Shown here in pieces: positions 36,697-44,245 of a stretch of DNA of 64,000 bases (positions are counted from its first letter, which is position 1; each line of letters starts with the position of its first letter). The notes under the pieces were generated by a model. It worked only from the letters and a program-made list of their open reading frames with translations, was not told the origin of the DNA and did not search any database. The stretch comes from Eutrophocola sp965662685 (GTDB taxonomy: Bacteria > Pseudomonadota > Gammaproteobacteria > Pseudomonadales > Pseudohongiellaceae). The DNA is taken from positions 62,001 through 126,000 of the forward strand of contig CBFIIQ010000001.1 of NCBI GenBank assembly GCA_965662685.1, written 5' to 3'. The translations under genes and the position numbers were made by a program.

Positions 36697-36726
36697 GGTT
36701 ATTTCGTCGAGCCTGTTCTCAATTCT

Positions 36727-38337
36727 TTATTCAGGCAGTGCAAAGGTAAACAAGGCAGTGCCTGCAGCAATGGCAATATACTGTTTTCCATTCACCGCAT
36801 AGGTCATCGGGGCCGCATTTACCTGTCCACCCAGATTAGCCTTCCAGAGTAATTCACCGCTGGTAGCATCCAGTGCCACAAAATAACCATCCTTGCCGCC
36901 GCCAAAGACGATATCGCCATCGGTAGACAGCACGCCACCCCAGGTGATATTGCCAAGGTCAAATTCCCACACCGCATCCAGCGTATCCGGATCATAGGCA
37001 CGAATGACTCCACGGGCTTCTTCATTATTATTCAGAAAAGGTTCCAGCGCGACATCGCCCATGGTGGTCTGGCGTCGATTGACGCCCAATGCCTGGGGAA
37101 ATTGACCCTCGATGGCCATGATGCCTGAATCTTCCCAATGCGCAACATAGTACAGGTCGTGCCTGGGACTATAGGCAGTCGGCGCCCAGTTAATGGCGCC
37201 ATGTACATGGGGGCGAATAACGGTTCCTTCCACAGAAGGGAGCATGCCGGGCGCACGAATCGGACGTCCCGCTTCATCAAAGCCACTCATCCAGTTAACC
37301 TTTACATAAGGTTTACCATGGAGGAATTCGCCAGTAACCCGATCCAGCACATACATAAGGCCATTACGGTTAGCCCAGAGCATGAGCTTGCGCAGGCGGC
37401 CATCCCATTCCCGGTCCACCAGCACCGGGACCTGGGTAGAATCGTAGTCCAATTCATCATGGGGGGTGAACTGATAATGCCATTTGATAGCCCCGCTATC
37501 TGCATCAAACGCCACCACGCTGTCACTGTACAGATTGTCACCAAGCCGTGTGCGGCCATCCCAGTCCGGCGCTGGATTACCTGTTCCCCAGTACACCAGA
37601 TTAGCTTCAGGGTCATAGGCGCCGGCATTCCAGATAGCAGCACCACCGGTCTTCCAGGAATCACCGGACCAGGTTTCATGGCCGGCTTCACCGGGGCCCG
37701 GAATGGTAAAGGTCTTCCAGATTTCAGCGCCCGAATCAACGTCATAGGCAGCGACATAGCCGCGAATGCCGAGATCGCCACCGGCTGTTCCAATATAGAC
37801 TTTATCTTCAACCACCATGGGAGGCATGGTGATGGAATACAAGGCATCGGCATCAGCCACTTCGGTATTCCAGATCAGGTTGCCACTGCGGGCATCGATT
37901 GCCAGCAAACGGCCATCCACGGTGCCCATGAATAATGTATTGCCCAGTATCGCCAGACCACGGTTAACACGCCCACAACAGGTTCTTGCCGGGGCCGGCT
38001 CATGGTTATAGGTCCAGAATATTCTGCCTGTTGCCGCATCCAGCGCGATGACGTCATTAGGTGCCTGCACGGTATAAAGCACTCCATCGACGACCAGAGG
38101 TGTGGCTTCAAATTTTTCCAGTGATCGAGCCTGCCACACCCACTGCAATTCAAGCTCATCAACATTATTGCTGTTGACCTGATCAAGACCACTGTGACGC
38201 TGATTAAAAAGATTTTGTGAATAGCTGAGCCAATTGGCCTCGTTGTCAGCGCTTAATATGTCGTCAAAACTGACTTGTGATAAAGCCACTTCACTTATCA
38301 GCAGCACAGCAAGAACTAACAGCGTATATGTTTTCAT
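36727..38337 (-). CDS. PQQ-dependent alcohol dehydrogenase, soluble quinoprotein
   Basis: This 536-residue periplasmic quinoprotein has a signal peptide (about residues 1-20), the eight-bladed propeller, the adjacent cysteine pair C120-C121 next to PQQ (PARTCCGRVNRG), GTGNPAPDWDG and GTAGGDLGIRG. The catalytic aspartate region reads D297-Y-D299. An aspartate two residues after the catalytic one marks lanthanide-using enzymes (XoxF, PedH), so lanthanide use is plausible though several other metal ligands differ (Asp for Glu in GGDLGIRG). It oxidises alcohols to aldehydes. It has no heme domain; the cytochrome is encoded by the next-upstream gene, whose stop overlaps this start by 4 bp (ATGA). 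Confidence 0.88.
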   Translation of the reverse strand: MKTYTLLVLAVLLISEVALSQVSFDDILSADNEANWLSYSQNLFNQRHSGLDQVNSNNVDELELQWVWQARSLEKFEATPLVVDGVLYTVQAPNDVIALDAATGRIFWTYNHEPAPARTCCGRVNRGLAILGNTLFMGTVDGRLLAIDARSGNLIWNTEVADADALYSITMPPMVVEDKVYIGTAGGDLGIRGYVAAYDVDSGAEIWKTFTIPGPGEAGHETWSGDSWKTGGAAIWNAGAYDPEANLVYWGTGNPAPDWDGRTRLGDNLYSDSVVAFDADSGAIKWHYQFTPHDELDYDSTQVPVLVDREWDGRLRKLMLWANRNGLMYVLDRVTGEFLHGKPYVKVNWMSGFDEAGRPIRAPGMLPSVEGTVIRPHVHGAINWAPTAYSPRHDLYYVAHWEDSGIMAIEGQFPQALGVNRRQTTMGDVALEPFLNNNEEARGVIRAYDPDTLDAVWEFDLGNITWGGVLSTDGDIVFGGGKDGYFVALDATSGELLWKANLGGQVNAAPMTYAVNGKQYIAIAAGTALFTFALPE

Positions 38338-39104
38338 TGTGCAGCTCCCCGCCGCAGCGTCGTCAGATAAGCCACCAGGTCAGCAATCTCCTGCTGCGTG
38401 TAGCCTGTCGCCAATGAAGGCATATCCGGATTGGAAAAACCGAATGACAGCAGCTGACTCTTTTCAAAGGCGCGCAGCTTTTCATTGCTATCCAGCATCT
38501 GGATCGTAAAGGCATCGTGATTCAGCAAGCGACCAGATACCTTTTCTCCGCTCAAGGTCTGCACCGAATAGAAGCGGTTGCCAGGCTGCACTTCGCTATT
38601 CGGCTCAAGCAGTGACTTTTCAAGTTCCGCCGCTGATCTCACCAGGGCAATACTGCTCAGGTCCGGACCAAGGACAGAACCTCTGCCATTAATCATATGG
38701 CAGTCCATACATTCACCACTGCCCTCAAATAAAATTTGTCCCCGCGCCACATTGCCGCTTACCGAGTTGTTATCGCTTTCCCCCAGACTACGCAGATATG
38801 CCACCAGCATAGTGGCTTGTTCCTCACTAACTCGTGGTGTCCCAGGCATGGGGGTATTGGGAATGCCATTCATGATGATGGCAACGATTTCCTCGTCTGA
38901 ATAAGGCTGGCGGAAGTTGTTATGTCCCAGATCGACATCCTTGATCAGGTCTCCATCTGGGCCATGACAATTGGCGCAGTAATCGCGAAACGCACGCTCT
39001 CCGTTAAGCAGGTCGGCCCCGGTTTCATGCTGCGCAAGTAACACAGGTGTAGTCAGCAGCAACGAACACAGCAAGAGTAATAAATGAAAATGCCGAATAG
39101 TCAT
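38334..39104 (-). CDS. Diheme cytochrome c, electron acceptor of the PQQ dehydrogenase
   Basis: This 256-residue exported protein has a signal peptide ending LLAQ, and two cytochrome c domains with C43-A-N-C46-H47 and C132-M-D-C135-H136. The distal methionine of the first domain is likely in TPMPGTPR and that of the second near NPDMPSLATGYTQQEIADLVAYL. It overlaps the PQQ dehydrogenase start by ATGA and so probably receives its electrons for the respiratory chain. The arrangement replaces the fused heme domain of type II alcohol dehydrogenases with a separate subunit. Confidence 0.88.
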   Translation of the reverse strand: MTIRHFHLLLLLCSLLLTTPVLLAQHETGADLLNGERAFRDYCANCHGPDGDLIKDVDLGHNNFRQPYSDEEIVAIIMNGIPNTPMPGTPRVSEEQATMLVAYLRSLGESDNNSVSGNVARGQILFEGSGECMDCHMINGRGSVLGPDLSSIALVRSAAELEKSLLEPNSEVQPGNRFYSVQTLSGEKVSGRLLNHDAFTIQMLDSNEKLRAFEKSQLLSFGFSNPDMPSLATGYTQQEIADLVAYLTTLRRGAAQ

Positions 39105-39203
39105 GATGGCACCGATTCTAAACTATTTATGCGGCTAATGAAGCCACCAACAAAGTCTGTCAAAACACCTGCCTGAGACCACATTGTTCAAGACCCGTTT
39201 TTA

Positions 39204-40409
39204 TTACTGGTCTTCAAAGCCATGGATTCTGACATGGGTTTTTAAATCGGCCTTACAGAAAGCGTGCAGAAAACAGGTTTGCTCGGACATATCCAGAATA
39301 GTGCGGGCGAACTCATCATCCTCACCACTGACCAGATGTACATGAGTTTCTATCGGGTCTGCCGTCCCTGCTTTTCCAGTTCCGCCACTGGCACCGCCCA
39401 GTGAAAAATGGGTGTCCTGAATAATCCGGTATTCCTGCAAATCCTTTTTCACAATTTTGGCATAGCGTCCGAACTGGGTCATGAAGCAGAAACCAATACC
39501 GGCACTGATATAACTTGCCGCATCAGGTGCCAGGCCCTTGCCACCATTGACTGGCGCTTCATCGCACAGGAAATGAAAAATAGAGCCATGGGGGTTAAAC
39601 AAATGCTGCTCAACCTGCTTTACGCCGTCTTCCCTCAGTGTACAGATGCCTCGAACATGCAGAACTCGATCCTGCTCTTCTTTCAGACTGTCACCGGCCA
39701 GCGTCACGCTTTCTTCAGTTTTTGGCGTGATACCGCCTTTAACAAGCAGACCCGACCAGTCATCACTGGTTGGCATGGCGGCATCGAAGTGGTCGCCGGG
39801 ATCCGCCTGAGCAGGTTGCCCTACTGACAAGGCTTTTGCTGGTTCGATTTCTTCTCCGTTATGACACAGGGTAAACAGGCTTTCCTTGGCGCCACGCATC
39901 AATCCGTTCAGAGGTGATGCTGCTACCGCATCAATCACCAGCGTGTTGATGACGTCTTTCTCTGCATCACAATCAATCTGCACCTCCAGCTCTACATCCC
40001 TGGCACCACCAATCATGGTTCCTTTCAAGGCGGAGCCTTTCATGGTGTAGTAATTGTCCTGAACAAGACGAATATTATTAATGGTAATTCCGCGCTGTTT
40101 GGCCAACGCGAGTATTTCGTTCATATAGGAACAGACCATGCCGGTGGTTAAAAAAGACAGGGGACATGGTGCTGCATCAAGTCCATCAAGATAAGCGCCC
40201 TCATCACTCGCCAGACGCCAGACATTGCCGGTACGTACCGAGACTACAAGCGCCTCTTTCTGCATAACAGACAAGGAACGCACGCAAAGCCTGACCGCTT
40301 CGCCCAGTCGATCTTCCGGCGCACTAAATCCTGTAACATCGGCGTTGGCTACCTTGAAAAAAAGCGGCTTGCCGGATTCCAGCAGGGGATTGGATCTTGA
40401 AGTAGCCAT
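39204..40409 (-). CDS. Tandem OsmC-like protein
   Basis: This 401-residue cytoplasmic protein contains two OsmC-like halves. The first spans about residues 35-180 (FLTTGMVC93SYMNEILALAKQ; the second cysteine position is S165 in AASPLNGL). The second spans about residues 250-400 (ISAGIGFC308FMTQFGRYAK; SEQTC379FLHAFC). OsmC and Ohr proteins reduce hydroperoxides with a cysteine pair. The first half has lost its second cysteine, so only the second half should be a full peroxidase. Tandem OsmC proteins are much rarer than single-domain dimers. The gene is divergent from an ankyrin gene. Confidence 0.75.
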   Translation of the reverse strand: MATSRSNPLLESGKPLFFKVANADVTGFSAPEDRLGEAVRLCVRSLSVMQKEALVVSVRTGNVWRLASDEGAYLDGLDAAPCPLSFLTTGMVCSYMNEILALAKQRGITINNIRLVQDNYYTMKGSALKGTMIGGARDVELEVQIDCDAEKDVINTLVIDAVAASPLNGLMRGAKESLFTLCHNGEEIEPAKALSVGQPAQADPGDHFDAAMPTSDDWSGLLVKGGITPKTEESVTLAGDSLKEEQDRVLHVRGICTLREDGVKQVEQHLFNPHGSIFHFLCDEAPVNGGKGLAPDAASYISAGIGFCFMTQFGRYAKIVKKDLQEYRIIQDTHFSLGGASGGTGKAGTADPIETHVHLVSGEDDEFARTILDMSEQTCFLHAFCKADLKTHVRIHGFEDQ

Positions 40410-40684
40410 ATAAATTGATTCCTGTGTAATTTTTACCTGTTAATATTTTTATTAGTATTAGGGCAGATTCTCACTTCCCGGGGCTTGCCACAAGCAGGCA
40501 AGATTCAGGGACAGAGATGGCAACTTAGTGTAATTTCCTATTGCTCGCAAATCTTCCCATTATAGCGCCGCCTTCAGGTAATCCAACGTCCTGGAATTTT
40601 CTGCTAAACTCTGCAAACAAAACAGGGCAGATTATCTGCATTTTTAGCCAACCACCCAAAATTTACTTGGAATAAAACACTGGC
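40410..40684. promoter_or_regulatory. Divergent region between OsmC and ankyrin genes (275 bp)
   Basis: It contains an inverted repeat CTTGCC-ACAAGCA-GGCAAG (40484-40502) and two copies of GGGCAGATT (40461 and 40625 regions). Promoters for both genes are expected here; the inverted repeat may be an operator or hairpin. Confidence 0.4.
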
Positions 40685-42292
40685 ATGAAAAGACTACTCC
40701 GGGTTTCTATTATTCTTTTGTCTCCCGTCTTCTCCGTAATGGCGGATGACGATATTGTTACACTGGTGGCCAATAATCAGGCCGATTTAGCCATGCAAAG
40801 TATTGCCCGAGGTGACGATGTGAATGCACCCCAGGCTGATGGCACAACAGCCTTAATGTATGCGGCCTATCTGGGCAATGCCGAGCTGGTGTCGGCCCTG
40901 TTGACGGCCGGTGCGCAAACCAATGTCAGTAATGACTACGGTTCCTCGGCCATTCTGGAAGCTTCCATTGTCGGTGCCACCGATGTCCTTGAAATTCTCC
41001 TGGACCATGGCGCCGCTGCCAACTGGCGCAACCCGGAAGGGGAAACTCCACTGATGAATGTAGCCCGCACCGGACAGTTGCAGGCGGCAGAATTATTACT
41101 CGCCAATGGCGCAGATGTGGATGCGGTAGAACAATGGGGCGGTCAAACTGCCCTGCTCTGGGCTGCCGCTCAACAGCAACCAGAAATGCTTGCCCTGCTC
41201 ATTAAACATGGCGCCGACGTTAACCACCGCAGCATTGTCAGAGAATGGGATCGCACCATACTTAATGAGCCGCGCCCACTTACCTATAACAGAGGCGGCT
41301 TTACCGCCCTGCACTTTGCTGCCCGTGAAGGCTGTACCGAGTGTATTCGTATCCTGACCGGAGCTGGCGCAGACCCCGATGCCCACGACCCTGAACGCGT
41401 CACACCATTAAACGTCGCACTATTGAATCAGCATTTTGCAACGGCCGCAGCCATCATTGAAGCAGGCGCCGATGTGAATAAATGGGATATCTATGGGCGC
41501 ACTCCTCTCTTCAATGCCATTGACCTGCACACCCTGCCCATTGGTGGCCGGCCAGATATACCCAGCAACGACATCATCAGCGGCTATGACATTGCCGCCA
41601 TGTTGCTTACCCGCGGCGCCAATCCAAACATCCAGTTAAAACTTGTTCCACCTTTACGCAACGCCATCTATGACCGCGGCTCTGACAAAGTTCTCACCAC
41701 TGGTGCTACACCACTGATGCGCGCGGTAAAAGGTGGTGACCTGGAGAGTACTCAACTGCTGCTGGAATACGGTGCCCTGCCGGACCTGCCAAATAAAGAA
41801 GGTCAGACACCGATGATGATTGTTGCGGGCATTGGCCATACTTCCTCACCGACCCGGGGTGCTTTTCGTACGCAACAGCAAAGTATTGCTGCCATCCAAC
41901 AGCTACTGGATGCCGGAGCTGACATTAATGCCTTATCCGGAGATCCGGCATTGCCTCCCGGAATAAGCGTTGTCGACTATCAGCGTGACGAAACTCCACA
42001 TCCCGCCAATGAAGGGGAAGTCGTTATCCATGGACAGACAGCCCTGCATGGCGCTGCCAAACAGGGCTGGACAGAAGTCGCCCGTTTTCTTATTGAAAAT
42101 GATGCCAGGCAACAGGTAATCGATGACGCCGGCACCACGCCCTTTGATCTTGCCATGGCGCGCTACGCACCCGCATACAATGACACACCGCCACTACCAT
42201 TCTTTGAAACCGCGCAATATCTGCAACAGGAATGTGCCCGGGTCGATGGCTGCGTGATACCTGACCCTATCAATAGCGATCTGGTACCCTGA
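40685..42292 (+). CDS. Secreted ankyrin-repeat protein
   Basis: This 535-residue protein has a short signal peptide (MKRLLRVSIILLSPVFSVMA) and about eleven ankyrin repeats (TALMYAAYLGN, SSAILEASIVGA, TPLMNVARTGQ, WGGQTALLWAAAQQQPE, FTALHFAAREGCTECIR, TPLMRAVKGGD, TALHGAAKQGW). It resembles the ankyrin proteins at 5884 and 59109 along its whole length, including the same order of recognisable repeats and the WDIYGRTPLFNAIDLHTLP block, but no DUF1592 or DUF1552 gene is next to it. It is followed by a VOC-family gene 37 bp downstream and may be cotranscribed with it. Proposed role: a periplasmic protein-binding scaffold. Confidence 0.9.
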   Translation: MKRLLRVSIILLSPVFSVMADDDIVTLVANNQADLAMQSIARGDDVNAPQADGTTALMYAAYLGNAELVSALLTAGAQTNVSNDYGSSAILEASIVGATDVLEILLDHGAAANWRNPEGETPLMNVARTGQLQAAELLLANGADVDAVEQWGGQTALLWAAAQQQPEMLALLIKHGADVNHRSIVREWDRTILNEPRPLTYNRGGFTALHFAAREGCTECIRILTGAGADPDAHDPERVTPLNVALLNQHFATAAAIIEAGADVNKWDIYGRTPLFNAIDLHTLPIGGRPDIPSNDIISGYDIAAMLLTRGANPNIQLKLVPPLRNAIYDRGSDKVLTTGATPLMRAVKGGDLESTQLLLEYGALPDLPNKEGQTPMMIVAGIGHTSSPTRGAFRTQQQSIAAIQQLLDAGADINALSGDPALPPGISVVDYQRDETPHPANEGEVVIHGQTALHGAAKQGWTEVARFLIENDARQQVIDDAGTTPFDLAMARYAPAYNDTPPLPFFETAQYLQQECARVDGCVIPDPINSDLVP

Positions 42293-42329
42293 CACAGAAA
42301 TCACCAAACCACAGCAGCGGGAAAAGAAA

Positions 42330-42863
42330 ATGGCCGAATTTGGATTTGGACAAAAAACCGGACAGATAATGCAGATGGCCTATGTGGTCGAAGACATCAG
42401 GGCTGCGATGAATTGGTGGATCATGGATGGTAAAACCGGCCCCTGGTTTTTACTGGAGAGTTTTACTGGTCCTGACCAGATCTATCGCGGAGAACAGGCA
42501 CGGTCTGATGTGGCTATCGCCATGTCTTTTGCCGGTCATATGAATATCGAACTGATACAACCCAAAGATGACTATCCCTCAGTCTACAAAGAGACGATCG
42601 AAAAACGGGGATATGGCTTTCATCATATCGGTATTGCGGTTGACGACACTTTGGCGGAATCACAAGCCTACCAGGCACGAGGTTTCGCGGAAGCCTTTTC
42701 TGCGGATGTGGGGGGCGGCCGTGTCCGTTATATGGATGATGGGCAAAACGATCCGGGATTTATCGAATTGATTCCAGCAGCCCCGGAAATGGACGAAGCT
42801 TTCACGCGTTTCTATGACGCCGCCCAGAACTGGAATGGCGATGACCCGATTAGGGCGTTTTAG
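42330..42863 (+). CDS. VOC (glyoxalase/dioxygenase superfamily) protein
   Basis: This 177-residue cytoplasmic protein has two VOC half-folds (IMQMAYVVEDIRAAMNWW, NIELIQPKDDYPSVYKE, GFHHIGIAVDDTLAESQAYQ, GFIELIPAAPEM). Histidine H112 region (GFHHIG) and the glutamates in NIELI and FIELI are in the metal-binding positions of the superfamily, which includes glyoxalases, epimerases and extradiol dioxygenases. It resembles Glyoxalase_4 members; the substrate is unknown. Its stop codon TAG runs into a tenfold AGTCACA array, so the array starts at the stop itself. Confidence 0.8.
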   Translation: MAEFGFGQKTGQIMQMAYVVEDIRAAMNWWIMDGKTGPWFLLESFTGPDQIYRGEQARSDVAIAMSFAGHMNIELIQPKDDYPSVYKETIEKRGYGFHHIGIAVDDTLAESQAYQARGFAEAFSADVGGGRVRYMDDGQNDPGFIELIPAAPEMDEAFTRFYDAAQNWNGDDPIRAF

Positions 42864-42931
42864 TCACAAGTCACAAGTCACAAGTCACAAGTCACAAGTC
42901 ACAAGTCACAAGTCACAAGTCACAAGTCACA
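42862..42931 (+). repeat. Tandem heptanucleotide array, 10 copies of AGTCACA
   Basis: Ten perfect copies of a 7-bp unit fill these 70 bp, beginning inside the stop codon of the VOC gene. Related arrays occur at 43024-43197, 44198-44245 and 60707-60817, each beginning at the stop codon of a gene in the same gene-relative orientation. Perfect copies imply recent expansion by slippage. Confidence 0.95.
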
Positions 42932-42955
42932 AAAAAGGCGACTAAATTAGTCGCC
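42931..42955 (-). terminator. Palindrome with T run, terminator-like on the minus strand
   Basis: GGCGACTAAATTAGTCGCC is a perfect 9-bp-arm palindrome preceded by six A, so on the minus strand it is a hairpin followed by six T. It lies between the convergent VOC and hydrolase genes, between a heptamer array and the REP-like element. Confidence 0.6.
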
Positions 42956-42957
42956 AT

Positions 42958-42992
42958 GTCGGATGCGTCCCTGCGGTCCTTATCCGACCTAC
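42958..42992 (-). repeat. REP-like element (repetitive extragenic palindrome)
   Basis: The 35 bases read on the minus strand begin GTAGGTCGGATAAGG and end GCATCCGAC, an imperfect palindrome whose foot arms GTCGGAT/ATCCGAC are perfect. The GTAG start, the GGTCGGATAAGG arm and the GCATCCGAC end match the enterobacterial REP pattern closely. REP elements are mobilised by RAYT transposases; no RAYT gene is in this window. It lies between convergent genes, the usual place for REPs. Confidence 0.7.
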
Positions 42993-43023
42993 AGAAAACC
43001 GTTGGAACCCGAGAGAGTGGTTT

Positions 43024-43197
43024 CTTGTCTCTTGTCTCTTGTGACTTGTCTCTTGTCTCTTGTCTCTTGTCTCTTGAATCTTGCCTCTTATTTTTTCCTG
43101 CCGTCTCCCTGCACCGCCCACTTTTATCCTTTATCCTTTATCCTTTTTCCTTTATCTGTCCTCTTGCTAACTTGTCACTTGAAACTTGCGACTGGTT
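43024..43197 (-). repeat. Degenerate heptanucleotide array abutting the hydrolase stop
   Basis: CTTGTCT-type heptamers run from 43024 to about 43093 (ten units, with CTTGTGA, CTTGAAT and CTTGCCT variants). After a C-rich interruption (CCCTGCACCGCCCAC) they resume as CTTTTAT, CCTTTAT, CTTGCTA, CTTGTCA, CTTGAAA and CTTGCGA up to the stop codon of the hydrolase gene (43198, minus strand). Together with 42862-42931 it forms an inverted pair flanking the REP-like element. Confidence 0.85.
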
Positions 43198-44151
43198 TTA
43201 TTCACCAATCACATCATGATAAAAACGAATCATGGCGTTGGTAATGGTTCTATCCTCACTATCAATACTCATGACATGGGACACATGGTTATAACCCTGC
43301 CATTGGCTGTACATGGGGCAGTCTGAATACTTCTGGCAGAGCTTGGCATACATCCGGGCAACACTGGTTTCGATATTGGCCGGATCGTATTCAGCACTCC
43401 ACAAATACACCGGAATCTGCTCACCCTGGTAAGTATCGACAAGACCCAGGGGTGAGCGTGCGGCCGCAAGCGCAGCATCGTCGCCATAATAGGCAGGAGT
43501 TCCTGCCGCAAACCCGCCTGAGCTGAGTATAGCCATTTTCACTCCTGGACCGTCCGGTAACTGGGAGGCTTCGTGAAACATATAGGTAGCGACATGCGTC
43601 GAGCCGGCAGAATTACCCATAATAGTGATGTTGTCAGGATTGCCACCATATTCAGCAATATTGGCGTGGACCCACTCGATAATCATGCGCAAATCAACTG
43701 CCCCATCGGGCCAGCTGGCTTCGGGCGCCAGGCGATAATTGGCATTGATACCGATCCCGCCCATTCTGGCGGCAAACTTGCCCACATTACTGTAGATCAG
43801 GTTGTCCGTAGCAGGGCTGACCTTATCGCCTCCTGTGAGCCCGCCGCCATGAAAATAAATAAGCACTGGCCCACCTTCCCTGAAACCCGCATCACTGACC
43901 CATAGATCAAACGTCTGTGAAGGATTATCACCATAAGCAATATCACTATGCACAGTCAGCCCCTGAGAGCCAACTTCCTTCTGCAGCGGTGTATACAAGG
44001 CCTGGGTAGCCGCATTCACCTGGCCGTTCCACTGCTTGCCAATTTCCGCGATACCGGCATAGGCAGCACTCAGCAGATCTTCCTGCGCGACAGCAGTAAT
44101 ACTGCAAATCAGAACTGCAAATCCAACTAAAACATTTAACACCACTTTCAT
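43198..44151 (-). CDS. Secreted alpha/beta hydrolase (carboxylesterase/HSL-like)
   Basis: This 317-residue protein has a signal peptide (about residues 1-22, ending AVAQ) and the esterase motifs HGGGLTGGD (oxyanion hole, residues 101-109), GNS181AGSTH (nucleophile), SAEYDPAN (acid) and NHVSHVMS (base). It would cleave carboxylic esters in the periplasm. It is on the minus strand downstream of the aldehyde dehydrogenase gene, separated by 95 bp that are half heptamer repeat. The substrate is unknown. Confidence 0.88.
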   Translation of the reverse strand: MKVVLNVLVGFAVLICSITAVAQEDLLSAAYAGIAEIGKQWNGQVNAATQALYTPLQKEVGSQGLTVHSDIAYGDNPSQTFDLWVSDAGFREGGPVLIYFHGGGLTGGDKVSPATDNLIYSNVGKFAARMGGIGINANYRLAPEASWPDGAVDLRMIIEWVHANIAEYGGNPDNITIMGNSAGSTHVATYMFHEASQLPDGPGVKMAILSSGGFAAGTPAYYGDDAALAAARSPLGLVDTYQGEQIPVYLWSAEYDPANIETSVARMYAKLCQKYSDCPMYSQWQGYNHVSHVMSIDSEDRTITNAMIRFYHDVIGE

Positions 44152-44197
44152 AGCAATCCCCTCTCCCGAAAATGTTTATCCATCGCCACACCCCAAG

Positions 44198-44245
44198 ATT
44201 TTATCTTTTATCTTTTATCTTGTTACTTGAGACATGCAACTTAAT
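44198..44245 (-). repeat. Heptanucleotide array abutting the aldehyde dehydrogenase stop
   Basis: Seven heptamers (ATTTTAT, CTTTTAT twice, CTTGTTA, CTTGAGA, CATGCAA, CTTAATT) end at the stop codon of the gene at 44246 (minus strand). The distal end reads CCCCAAGATTTTATC, like the distal ends of the arrays at 43024 and 60707 (both with CCCAC before TTTTATC). Confidence 0.75.

Noticed and set aside
37138..37935. 265-codon plus-strand frame
   Set aside because: It is a shadow of the PQQ dehydrogenase gene, whose catalytic motifs are all on the minus strand.
42862..43197. CRISPR array
   Set aside because: Repeats are 7 bp without spacers and no cas gene is near; this is a simple tandem repeat.
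42956..43244. Two plus-strand frames of 87 and 93 codons
   Set aside because: They are read through the heptamer repeats and REP-like element; leucine- and serine-rich translations come from the 7-bp unit.
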